Shown one piece after another: positions 43,401 through 55,100 of a DNA stretch of 64,000 bases. The position numbers and the translations under genes were made by a program. The stretch is taken from assembly GCA_905178155.1 (NCBI GenBank), contig CAJINV010000001.1:5894750-5958749 (forward strand), read 5' to 3'. This DNA comes from Amoebophrya sp. A120 (lineage: Eukaryota; Sar; Dinophyceae; Syndiniales; Amoebophryaceae). Below the pieces are notes generated by a model that did no database searches, was not told where the DNA came from, and worked only from the letters and a program-made list of their open reading frames with translations. Each line of letters opens with the position of its first letter. Position 1 is the stretch's first letter.

Positions 43401-45870
43401 CAGTTGTTCCGGCAAGTAGGAGCGTAAACAAGGGGGAAATCTACTTCGCAGAGTCTGAATCTTGTTCCCAACAAGAGAACGCTCCTTCTGGCTGTGGAGA
43501 TGATCTTCTTCTGCTGAAACTAGGTGACCTTCCGACGCCGTGTCGCACCCAGGCGAATGTTCCGCTGGACACAAGAAGTAGAAAACCCGTCGACCAAAGA
43601 ATAGCAAGGCGGCAAGCAATACAGCAAATGCCCTTCAATATCCGAGTTGGAGTGCACACTGGTCCTGCGTGCGCGGGAATTGTAGGCTCGCGGAAGCCGC
43701 AGTACGCAATTTTCGGCGACACAGTAAACACAGCTGCGCGCATGAAGTCCACCTCTTCCAGCAACACGGCCGTGCACGTTTCCAGCGCTACACACGCACT
43801 CTTGTTACGGTGTCGCGGCGCGACGCAGCCCCAATTCAAGACACCGTGTTCGAACGCAGCGGATGATTTTGGACTCAGGATTTCGGGGCCGGTAGACGTG
43901 TTTGCCAAGGGGAAGGGGACGGTCGAAACCTGGTACGTCGAACCGACGCAGAAAAGCAAGACGGAGCTGCAGAGAGAGGGGTTAAATCAAGGAAAGAACA
44001 AGACGGACTCAGCTGAAGACGAGCAATCCTCCTTCGGGAGGCAGGAGAGCTTTCACGAGACAGAAAGTAGTCGTGTAATCGCCGCGGCGGAAGAAAGATC
44101 AGAAACGGCACTGAGCAACCAGTTGAAGAGCTTAACCTCGGACAATACTAGCGGAGCCAACATTTTACTGGGGCGATCGTGCGCGCAGGCCCGTGATCTT
44201 CCGAAACTAGACAGAGAGGAGGACTTTCAAGTTCGCACGAGCGAGCATGGTGTAGTTTACCAAGAGAAGTTTCCAAGCGGCGAAGTAGAGAGCAGCAGGT
44301 TCTTCTGCGGAGATACAACTGACCAGAAACCGACATCTGGGCGGACCAGCATCTTACCAGTGGCGATCATGTCTGACTTTCTGAAAACAGCAGTGATGAC
44401 GTACATTTTTTTGGACACCGGATCGGCCTTTTTTTCGCAGAGCTCACGTCCGCTGTCCACAGTCGCGGCACTGCTTTTGATCGGTCGGATTTTCCTTGCT
44501 GCAGCGTATTGCTTCGCGACACAGGAGTGGCAGTTGGTCGCAGGTGTAGCGCTTTTTGCTTTGTCAGTTGGCGCGAACTTGGCAGTCAGCGCAGAAGCTG
44601 CAACACTCAGCCCTCGAATGGTTTTGTTTTGGATTGCCGTAGCAGCCTTTTATTGCGACGCAGCTTCCTCGACGCAGAAAGGCATAACCGCGTGTGTGGT
44701 TGTGGTCATTCTTTCCGGATCGGCGTATCTTTTACTTTTAGTCACTTTGAGAAGGGACGAGAGCGACAGCGAGTACAGTAACTCCACAACAATCGCGGAC
44801 CTGGTTCTTATCACGCTCCTGAATGTTATTGCAGTGGTAGTCTTCCTTATGAAAAACACTTCTTCTGCTGCGATGAGGAACTCTGCTGCGGATCTCTTGA
44901 CAGCCGAGCGGAACCGCGAAAGTCGTGCGGAACAAATGCTGGCGGACCTCTTGCCGGCGGAGATTTTGCAGAAACTAGCAGGAACGACGAAACTCTCCGG
45001 GGACAGATTTAGTGTGGTGACAAGCCCAAAGAAAAGCAAGTCACTCGTCCACCACTGCTTTTCTGACAGTGCGCTACTTTTCGCAGATATCACGGGCTTC
45101 ACCGCGTTTGCTTCAAAACGGACTGCAGCGGAAGTAGTTGCGGTGGTTACGGGGCTCTTTGCCGCTATTGATGACGCATCTCGACAGTGGCATGCTGTGT
45201 ACAAGGTACAAAATGACTGGATAGGATTTTCTATCCTCTTCTTGTGCGTTGGTGCTGATTTTGTTTTTTGTTGTTGTGCGAACTGTCAGCACCCCATTCA
45301 TTGGAGGAGCCAGTCGAATTCGAAAAAACTGGGTAATTTGCGTTAGGTAATGCTTGCACGAAAAATCAGGTTTGTACGATAGGCGACTGTTACGTTGCAG
45401 CGGCCTTCGGTAATCCTACACCGCGCGAAAACATCGTGCAGATGCTCGCATTCGCATTACGCATGCTCGAGCTCGTGCATGCTAATCAGCAGAACGAAGC
45501 CGAGCCGATCAACGTCCGCGTCGGCATACACTGTGGCTCTTTCGTGGGAGGAGTTTTAGGACAGCGCCAGCTGCGATTCGACATTTGGGGAGAGGATGTC
45601 CGAATTGCAAATTTAGTGGAGCAGGAGGGTCAGCCGGGTGCGATTTGCGTTAGTAAAGCAGTACAGAAGGTCGCTACAGCAGCGGAAGAGCTGATCAACG
45701 GAGAGGATGCGCAACTACTGCTTCTGGATGAATCAAAGTGGTCCTTTCAGTTTCATAGAAGCGTAGCAACGCGCACGGAAGGCAGAAAGAGCAGAGTTGC
45801 TAGTGAGGCACATATACCACCCCCGGAGGTTCTTGAAATTTACAAATTAATAAAATACGCGAGCACTTAA
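40499..45870 (+). CDS. Tandem class III nucleotidyl cyclase (12-TM type), probably guanylyl cyclase
   Basis: Exons 40499-45205 and 45370-45870 (one GT-AG intron) give 1735 aa. Layout: two N-terminal membrane segments, a long disordered loop, further membrane segments (about 42040-42410), cyclase domain C1 (about residues 680-1150, interrupted by a 240-residue Ser/Glu-rich insert), a second membrane block (about 44370-44850), then C2 (about 1520-1720). C1 has FADIENF, KIENVGETYL and FGDTVNTAARM. C2 has FADITGF, TIGDCYVAAFG and FDIWGEDVRIANLV. C2 keeps both metal-binding Asp residues but lacks the catalytic Asn/Arg pair; C1 has Asn/Arg but Glu at the second metal position. C1 carries Glu at the base-selecting Lys/Glu site, which favours GTP. 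Such domain swapping is known for guanylyl cyclases of ciliates and Plasmodium. ATG 40499 was chosen; the open frame starts at a GTG 12 nt upstream. No introners. Confidence 0.92.
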
Positions 45871-46456
45871 ACTCATGCAAAGGCAAACTACGAATGAACG
45901 CTAGCGTCACATCCATTTTAAAAAATTATGACTGGAGTGCATTTTGAAAAACATGTCACATAGTTTCGTTTTCTGATTTTATAATTACGTTTCAGCACGA
46001 CGCATTTCCATTTCTTTTGCAGGTTTTTGTGCTGCGCTGCAGTCACAAGCATGAGTCTCAAAACAAATTGAACCACAAAAAACATGGTGAGCAAAGCTTG
46101 TGCATGGGTATGGAAGCATCCTTAATAGTTCTCCTTTTCGCTGTACTTAAACGGAAGGAAGTCGCAGTTCTGTCATTTTCCTGTTCGGCTTTTTGTTTTT
46201 CGTTTTGTTTGTCGCTGTTCCTGTTCTTTTGATCTCCTCGTTCTTTAGGTTGTTCTTGCTGTCGTGTCGTTTCCTTCTTTCACGCCGGTTTTCAAATCCG
46301 TTGTCAGACAGGAACAGGATCAAGATCAAGTTTTTTAACCCGAAGCCTCGTTCGCAGCTTCGGGTTCGTCAAGAGATCAAAGAAACATGAAAACTGAAAT
46401 ACAAATACCATTAGTGAGCGAAGGTTACAAGCAGTAGGTTGTGTAGCTCTCGGAGG
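45871..46456. other. Intergenic, no gene seen
   Basis: T-rich stretches around 46180-46280 lie upstream of the next gene. Nothing else was recognised. Confidence 0.55.
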
Positions 46457-49400
46457 ATGCGTTTCGGCTTGCCGTTGCTCGCCGTCGGGGCATCGGCCCT
46501 GGCGGTCGAGAATTTTGACAATGAGGAGTATTTTGCGGACCCGAGCGAGGCCCTGAACGCCTTCCACTCCCAGTATCGAAGTATGAAGGAAGAAGCCGAG
46601 CATCGGACAAAGCACATGAAGCCGGATGAAGCTCTGGAAATTTTGAAGGCAAAGCTGCCCGAGCACGACCACAGTCACTTGTCCATGCTCGCGCTGAAGG
46701 CACGAGACAACGGCACTTTGAACGTCCAAGAGATGGCAAAAGGTAGTCAGATCTGGCGTCTGTATTTTTTCGTAGTTCGAAGATCGGATTCCGATGCGTG
46801 TAGAAAACTCCCCATCACGAAGTTCCGTGAGTTTAGAAGCCACTTCGCACGTGACAAAGCACCATGTGCGAAAAGACGTTTTTTTTCTAACAAGAGACTT
46901 TTTAAATCCCAAAACCAGGTGTTGTTGCCATCAACAACATGTACAAGGAGACCGATCAGGAGCGCATTACCACCCTGACCACGTGCTCGCAAAAGCTGTA
47001 CGCCATCTACCGCACGAACTTTATGATTGCAAAGGAAATCAAGGGCTTGAACGCAAAGAGCGAGGACAAAAACCAGGTGTACGACGACGCGCAGGGGCAG
47101 AAAAAGGAGTTTCTGGATGACAAGAAGACCCTGGAACAGGAGCGTGAGCAGCTGAAGGTCGACCACGCCAACGACATGAAGGAGCCGCTGGCGATATCGA
47201 AGTGAAAAAAGCCCCCACCCCATATCGGAAACGGAAGATGCGCGAATTTGTGATGCTGTATTTGAGTACACAAATCGACTTGTATTGCTAGAAGGCCAAG
47301 AGACGAAGCTGCGGCCTAAATTGCAGGCAATCTGTCATGCTGTTTCCCAATTCCAGTTGCCGCCTGTCATCCTGGAGCTGCAAGGCTTTCCCACACTGGA
47401 CAGCACTACAGTCCGCATCTTTTGCCTTCTAGCATCACAGAGCTGATTTGTGACCACAAATCTGCATCACAGATTTCCGTTTTGATATGGGGAGGGGGCG
47501 TTTTTCATTGTAATAGGCGAAGGAAGCGGAGAAGGTCACGCAGGAGCGTATTTTCACGGTCATTTTGAAGGGCATCAACGAGAAGTGCGGCAGCGGCGAC
47601 CTGAAGCCGAAGACCAAGAACGCCATGCGGTTCCGCCGCAACCCGCAGGTCGCGCCGGAGTCCAACGCGACCAACGCCACCGCCGGGTCGGCGCCGTCCC
47701 TGGTGCAGAACAGTGAGGAGTTCACCGTCGACGAGGCCCGCGAAATGGACACCGCGGACGCCGAGTCGCGCATGTGCGTCGGCATGCAGCAGGAGTCCAG
47801 CATGAACCGGTTGTTCCTCTCGGTGTTCTCCAGCCCGGAGGTGCAGGAGGCCACGAAGACGGGTCTGGACATGGACTCGCAGAAGGCCATGGACATGACG
47901 CTCGCGAACCTGCGCGCCGCCGAAGACGAGGAAGTCGCGCCCAAGTACCAGAGCCAGGCCTTGTTGCAGAAGTCCCCGTCTCTGCAGGGGCCCTGGTCCG
48001 TCTCGGACGGTACCGACACCAAGTCGCCGATGTGCGGCTCCGTGGAGCAGATCGACTGCGACGTGCTCATGACCATGATGGGTGAGCAGCTGGAGTGCGC
48101 CCGCGAGGAGCTACGGAAGGCTAAGGGTATTAAGCTTTGAACAATTTAAATCTAAATTTGGTGCCGTTTCTCTTCTCCTCAAATCTTGTTGTATGTGCGG
48201 ATCTAACTCTGGCCATCTGTTTTTATCATGAAAAATTCTTGTACGATATCTTCCAAAAATTCACTCCAGGTGAGCGTGCCGCGCTCGAGGACAAGCAGCG
48301 TGAGGAGATGCGTCTGAAGGACGGTTCTATCGTTGCCGCGCAGAAGGCCGCGGACACCCAGCAGAAGTTGATGAACGATGCGCGATCGACCGTGGACGGT
48401 TACAAGAGCCAGATCAGCGACTTGAAGGAGGAGCGCATCCGCTACGCGAAGTCCATGCACCTGGAGAAGACTAAGTGCCACCTGCAGCTGTTCGAACTCG
48501 AGGCCAACGGCTTGTGTGCATGCAAGGCGCTCCGCAACTTCTGGCTCAAGGAGACCCTCTCCAAGGCCGGCGTCGAGGACGACGCTGTCACGGACTGCGA
48601 GGTAATTACTTATTTTGTGATATGATAGCTTCGGTTGCTCGATTTGGGTTTATTTTTTGTGTGTCATTGTTCTTGGAAGTCGTGCGATGGTGATCGGCTA
48701 AATTTAGATATCAACACACTGCCGCCACACAATAACCTCATCTCACCGGTAAAAACCACTCCAGGCTGCCGACACCATGATGCCGACCGGCGAGTGCCGC
48801 ATGGGCCCGAAGGCCACGGGTGAGATTCGCAAGTGCGTTGCCGGGAATAAGATGCCGGAGGACGACGAGCGCTTGCCCAACCGCAAGTGGACCCGGCAGA
48901 TGGAGGGCGAACCGGGCCAGTCCAAGGACCTCGAGTCCCTGGGCGAGAAGCTGTACCTCGAGTGCCCCCCGGAGACCATGATCCTTCCCTGCAACCGCTT
49001 TTTGTGCCCCGTCGACTGCGAGGTCGGCGAGTGGGGCGACTGGCGTGATTGCTCCGCGGAGTGCGACGGCGGCACCGAGCTGCGTGAGCGGTCCGTGGTT
49101 AAGGAGCAGGCCTTCTTCGGTCAACAGTGCCCGGACCTGATCCAAACGCAGAAGTGTAACACCCAGAAGTGTACCGAAAACTGCAAGCTCCACGCCGACT
49201 ACGATGACGAGGGCGAGGGCTGCTTGATGGTGCTTATTACTTAGCCGCTTTTTTTTTGATGATGCAAGTTGTTTTATGGCAAATTTCTTTTATATGCTCT
49301 TCAATGAGAGTCGCATAGCACAAAGTAGATCTGAATTCGTTGTTCTTTTGTCACGCAGGCTTGCGTCCAGCCGCTGTCCAACACGGAGTCTTCGGGCGCC

Positions 49401-51223
49401 GTTGCGTACGAGACCAACTACGAGATGGTGACCAAGCGCGTGCGCGAGCCGGCCCGCGGTGGCGGTGACTGCCCGCACCACCACAGCAAGGCCCGGTACG
49501 CCAAGTCCTCCGTCCTCGCCGCGGAAGACACCATCGACAAGAACATCTGCCCGCAGAACAAGTGCGTCGGGGACGAGGTCTGCGCCGACATGATGGACCT
49601 GATCATCGTGCACGAGTGCTCCCAGGCCACCGGCCGCCTCGGGTGCTGGTTCATGGCGCAATTTGTCGTCACTCTGTTGCAGAAGATCCCGACCGCCTTG
49701 TACGGGTTCCCCACCACCAACGTCGGTCTGGTTATGTTCGGAAACGGAAAGGCCGTCAAGAAGGGCGACAAGTGGGTGGTCAACCCGGCCGTCGAGCAGT
49801 CGCCATTGACTGACCAGGTGAGATGCTGATATCATTTTTGGGGTTTTCGAAAGAGTTTCAATCAGCGTTTTAGGATTTAGGAATTGTAATTGAGGTAAAT
49901 TTCTACTAGTGTTTTTGTCATCCGTGTAGCTCTTGTGTTGGATTTTTTTGATGACCAATCTCCATTTTTCCTTAGAAGGCGATCTCCGATCTGTGACATT
50001 TTGGAAATTGCAACCACTAGCAATCCCAAAAAACGCTAAAAACCACGACAGGCCACGGACCTGTTTTCCGCGTTGTACAACCACGCGAAGAACCTGATGA
50101 CCAAGGAGTCCACCTACAACTACCACCTCGGTTTCTCCAACATGGCCCAGGGCCTGATTGTCGCCGAGAAGTTGCTCGGGGATGCGCGCACCACCGACGG
50201 TGGTTCCGCCATCACCGCCGAGAAGAAGATCGTGGTGGTCACCCGCGGCCGCCGCGTGGAGTGCGGGTCCGCCAAGCAGCGCGCCAAGATGCTGCACAAC
50301 AAGGGCATCGTCGTCGACGTGATTATGTTCGGCCCCAACTACAGCAAGGAGAACTTCGAGTACCTGAACGCCGTCGCCACCTTCCCCACGGAGGGCCACT
50401 TGTTCTACAAGGGTGGGCTGGAACTCCTCTCCCAGGTCGACACCATGCGCGAGATCGCCACCTCCCTGATCCCGAAGGTGTGCCCGGACGCCATCTCCCC
50501 GTCCGCACACCTGAAGACCATGTGCGACGGCGCCTACTCCGACGAGGGTGGCGCGCGAAAGGTATACTTCCTAAATTTCTAGAAGGTGATGGTTTGCTCT
50601 GACGAATGAAATTTAATGGGAGATGCTGGTTAAGTTCAACTTTGTTGGAACAAACCACATGTTGGAGTTAGGGGTCGCACTAACCTATTTCTAAAAAACA
50701 AAATCAGGGCCCGCCGCTCATCGTCGTCCATCGTGGTCGTAACTGCCCGAACTGGAAGAAGAACATTATGGGCGAGAGCACCGAGCCGGTCGACCTCGTT
50801 ACTTGCGCGACCGAGGCCCAGAAGCAGGAGTTCAAGTCTTTCACGTTCAAGCGTGTGCCGGACGGCAGCACCGAGGCAAACTGCTTTACCCACGAGGAAC
50901 AGGGCAAGGAATCCCAGGTCCTCGGCTATGGCGACGAGAAGGAGGCCTACAAGCCGGAAGAAAAGACCTGCAACGGCGATGACTTGGTGAAGCCGGGTAG
51001 CAAGAACCCGGGTGCGTCGCAGGGGTGGGGCCCGCAGCCGCTGGCTCCCGAAACCACGCACTACGAGATCCTGGACGACGCCAAGGACTGCCCCAAGCCG
51101 TATTACAAGTACCACCGGATGCTGACACTGCCAATAGACTTCACGGACGAGTACTTCGACGGGCTGGTCGAGGGTGCCAAGGTCTCCGGTATGATGGGTA
51201 CCGAGGGTGAGGAGAGCTTCTAG
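46457..51223 (+). CDS. Secreted protein with coiled coils, TSP1 repeat and vWA domain
   Basis: Eight exon blocks plus one introner junction: 46457-46742, 46919-47194, 47521-48126, 48270-48601, 48765-49229, 49359-49817, 50052-50561, 50708-51223 (3450 nt, 1149 aa). All introns except the introner are GT-AG. The N-terminus MRFGLPLLAVGASALAVENF is a signal peptide. Helical, charged segments with scattered Cys follow. A thrombospondin type 1 repeat (about 580-640) has GEWGDWRDCSAECDGGTELR. A von Willebrand A domain (about 730-960) has DLIIVHECSQATG, TYNYHLGFSNMAQGL, KKIVVVTRG and KGIVVDVIMFG. The metal site is degenerate (ECSQA, not DxSxS). No C-terminal membrane segment was seen. TSP1 and vWA modules occur together in apicomplexan invasion adhesins, in the other order and with a membrane anchor. 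A role in attachment or secretory-organelle content is inferred. Confidence 0.88.
47195..47515 (+). mobile_element. Introner, family D
   Basis: The direct repeat GGCGA is at 47190-47194 and 47516-47520. Cut one base in, it would be a GC-AG intron. Removal gives MKEPLA-KEAEKVTQE. The arms hold the CCCCCACCCC motif of family D. 321 bp. Confidence 0.93.
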
Positions 51224-52155
51224 GCGGAGACTCTCCGATGACATGAGGATTTGGCAGCGAGGTTTTGTGAAGTAGGCGCACGCATCTCGTTGCGAAATGA
51301 TTTTATTTAGCGGTGTAGATTTTCTTTTCCCGCTTCGATCGCAGCCTTTCTGCCGTCGAAGTATGTTACAACTTTTCACATTTTCAGACTTTATTCACAA
51401 TTGGGAACAGTATTTCAAAATCCAAAATCAAGTACTTAACTTAGAACAGTCTTTTGCTGTTGGGTGCTGCGGTTCGTAAGTACCTCATCCATTTTTATCA
51501 CGGTACGTTTCGTTTTCTTTTCCAGCGCTTTTGGTTTATAAGGGACTAAATGCGCGCTTTCTCCTCTTGACGGCCGGGAAGCTTTGCAGATGCATTCCTG
51601 CGACTCAGGCTGAAGTTTCGTTATCAGCACAGACATTTGTATATATGTATTATTGGCAAAGTAAATTTTTTTTATGTACATTAGTTTCTGATGTGGTTTT
51701 ATCTATTGGCATGTTGATATCTTTGTGAAAACTATTGCAGAGTTTTGATGAATACATAGAGTCTGTCCCACAACAAAAAGATCGCGGATCAGAAGCTTTT
51801 GCTCGCAGCTGCTATGGTGCTTTTCCGGCTCTTTTTTCCCACGTACCAGGATAAATTGGTTAAACACCCAACTCACGAAACGGGCGAGTATGTTCGACGG
51901 CCGAATGTTCTTCAAAAATGCGGGTGTGTTACAGCACACAATCATAAACGACCGGGGAAGTAGGCGGTGCGTCAGTGATCTGGGGGAAGCGACATACGGA
52001 CGCCGCCGTGTAGGTGTGCCTGTATGACGCCGCCGTGTAGGTGTGCCTATATGCGTCGTCATCTCTGTGACATTCGCCTCCGGCAGCGCGCTCATCACTG
52101 AATTTTTTGTAATGTGTCATACGCACTAGAAGTAGTCTCAGCAGAGTTCCAAAGG
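51224..52155. other. Intergenic or 5' region of the next gene
   Basis: No complete gene seen. The reading frame of the next gene is open upstream to about 52114, so a short 5' exon (signal peptide?) may lie here. I could not identify it. Confidence 0.5.
51999..52052. repeat. Tandem duplication, 27 bp x 2
   Basis: Two adjacent copies of a unit beginning GACGCCGCCGTGTAGGTGTG, with one or two mismatches at the end. Upstream of the coiled-coil gene. Confidence 0.85.
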
Positions 52156-55100
52156 ATGCGGCAGCAGATAGCGGCGCTTTTAGCGACCGCCGGGGTTTCG
52201 GGTCGAGAGACCCAGAACCCCGTGGTGACCGGCGCCATGGAGTCCACGTCGCCGGATCTTGGCGAGGTGGCCAGTATGCTCGAGGACATGCAGAAGGGTA
52301 TTCAGCAGCTGCACGATGAGGATGCCTCGCTGTACGAAAAGGAAGCCTGTCACTGCGAAGAAGAGACTTCAAATCTGGCCGAACCGGGGAAGGGCGTGAT
52401 TCCGTTGGTAGAAGCTCGTTACGGGCCGTTTGTGTTTTCTTTTATGTTGTCATTTTCTTTATCTGCGCAGTGTGTGACGCCTGGGTAGGTAAACAGAGCC
52501 AGGGTAGTGGGTATTTGCAAGAACGGGTTGAGTAACATCCCACATGTATGATAACTCAAACCAACTAAAATACAATTTCCAGGCCGTCCTCGCCATCAAT
52601 GAGGCCAGTCAGACGATTAAAGAGAAGACTGCCTTGAAAAAGGACGAGGAAGAGGATCTTGCGACCAACACCGAGGAGCTTGCTGCCGTCCGCAAATTAG
52701 AGAAGGAGCAATCTACGGCCTGGGCCAAGCGAAAAGCTGAGCTGGAGGCTAATATTGCAGAGTCCACTATCCAAGAAAAAAACTGTGTGAGTGTAACTTT
52801 GTGTTGCAGAACATACAACAGAGTTACACCTGTCATGCCAGACAGCCACGAAGTCCTATTTTCATGTGTGTTTTCCCGTACAAGCGACGCATGACAGGTT
52901 TTCTCTGTCATGTAGAGCAAATTTGTGATGCTGTTCCCCAAAGAAACTTACACCTACACACTTTTTTTCCTGGATATCCACACAGGCAGCCAACGCGTTA
53001 GCCGGCGCCACACAGAAATTGCAGTCGGAAAAGCACGCTTCGATCCTCAAGCTGGTTGAAGACATGATGACGGAAACCAAAGGTACATGCTAGCGCTCAT
53101 TTTTAGGTTTTCTAGCTCTTTCCACAAGCATCTCATTTGTACTGGAAGCTGTTTTCAGTTTCATCAATTTCCATTTTAACACCGACCGCAGACACTCTGA
53201 AGACCTACAACACGGAGAAGTCCACGGAGCAGACTGCTCGCGACGACCAGAACGTGGCCAACATTAAGACTGAGGCCGACGAGAAGGAGCAGATCCGCCT
53301 TGGCGAGGAGTCCATCGCGGACTGCAAGGAAAAGATTGGCAAGGCCAAGACCAAGTTGCTCGACAACGAGGGCGAGTTGAAGGACGCGCACCAACAGCTC
53401 GCGGACCTGACCGCGTTTTGCGAGGCCCAGGCGGGAGATTGGGACAAGATGTCCGCCGAGCGCAAGAAGGACTTCGGCGTTTTGGTATCAACTGTAAAAA
53501 TGCCTGGGTCTGGAAGAATTCATGTTTGTCATGCTTGTCTGGCATGACTATTAAATCTGTCACGCACGTTACCCAAGAGCTCCGCTTTTCTGTGATGCAG
53601 AGGCGCAGCTTGTCATGCAGAATAGGCAACACCTAGGAGCTCAGAAACTTGCCATGCTGAGCCAGCATTTGTAGCCTCATCATGAGACGCTACCCAGCAT
53701 CACAAGTTCCCAGACCCAGACATTTTTCCTTTTGATATTTGGAGGTCGCGATCAACGTTTTGACGTGCGGTAAGGAGAAGTGCGGCGTGGCGCCGGACGA
53801 GACGAATTTTGCCCAAGTCTCCTTCCTGCAGACGTCGAAAAAGGCCGCATTCTTGGCGAAGTTTTCCCAGAAGAACCGTTCTCACATGAAGAAGCTGCAG
53901 CAGTTATCCTGAGTAAAAACGTCCCCACCCCAGAGTCAAGATGGGGATTTTGCAACACAAGCCATGAAGTTTTGGGAGCCACGCATGACAAATTGCAGGC
54001 TGTATTGTAGTGCAGTTTAGCAAGGGAAGTCGCATTACAAATCCATCTGCTTATCCTGTTTACAGCATTACAAGTTCCAAAACACGATCGGGAATGCCTA
54101 TCATGGAGATGCGCATTACAAATGCACTTGCGCTTGCAGATCTGCATGACAGCTATGGGGTGGGGACGTTTTCAAATACGATAGCAGTCCGACTCCGCCA
54201 AGAGAAACGCTGTGCGCTCTTTGGTTCGCTTCGGCGAGCAGAACGGAATGAGCGAGTTGCTGCAGTTCAAGAGCGTGTTGAAAAACCAAAAAGACCCGCT
54301 TCTGGGGGCGAAGAATCTGTTGCGCAAGCTGATCGAGAAGTTGACGACGGAGATGGCGCTAGACCAGGGCGAGATGAACAAGTGCTCTACGGCGTTGGCG
54401 GAGTGCACGACCAAGCGAGACTTCGCGCTGGAGGAAGTCAGCAAGGTGAATACTATATCAAGATGTGCATATTTTCTTCAAATCCGAGCGCCTTTTTCTT
54501 TTTCACTCGCTGAAGTCACCTTCTGGGTGACTTTGACCTTTGTTACTTCGGGGTTACGTTTAGGGCCATGAGTTAGAATTCAAAGTCGCGTTCGAAAAAA
54601 AAACACGAAACCCAACAGTTGAAAGTGGAGGCCGAGGAGCTCGGATTGTCGGTCGAAGAGGACAAGAAGGAGTTTGGCGAGCAAGCTATCCCACAGAAAA
54701 AGACAGGCAGGTCAGATTTGTAATGCAAAAATCAATACACAAAAAAATCTGCCATCGGCGAGCCCATAGCATGCTGTTCAGGACACGCAGTGCCGATTTT
54801 TTTGTCTATTTAATTTTGCATTACAAATCTGAGCTGCCTGCTTTTTTCTGTGTGATACAAGCCGTCGAATACAAGGAGAACCAGGACAATGCCAACGAGA
54901 AGACGGAGGTTGTCATCCCCGAAATGGAAGAGGCGTACGCGACCGAGAAGCAGGAGCTGACCAAGCAGAAGACCTGGCTGCACCAGGCCGTCGTGATTCT
55001 GCGGAAGCACTTTGGCATCGAGGAGAACGATTTGCGGTCGGGCAGCAAGGACTCCGCCTCCGGCCTCACTGAGGGCGTCACGGAGAAGTCTACGTCGGCC

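Noticed and set aside
13395-54862. Repeated spaced similar sequences as a possible CRISPR array or tandem repeat
   Set aside because: Spacing is irregular, copies lie one per exon break with their own target duplications, and both orientations occur.
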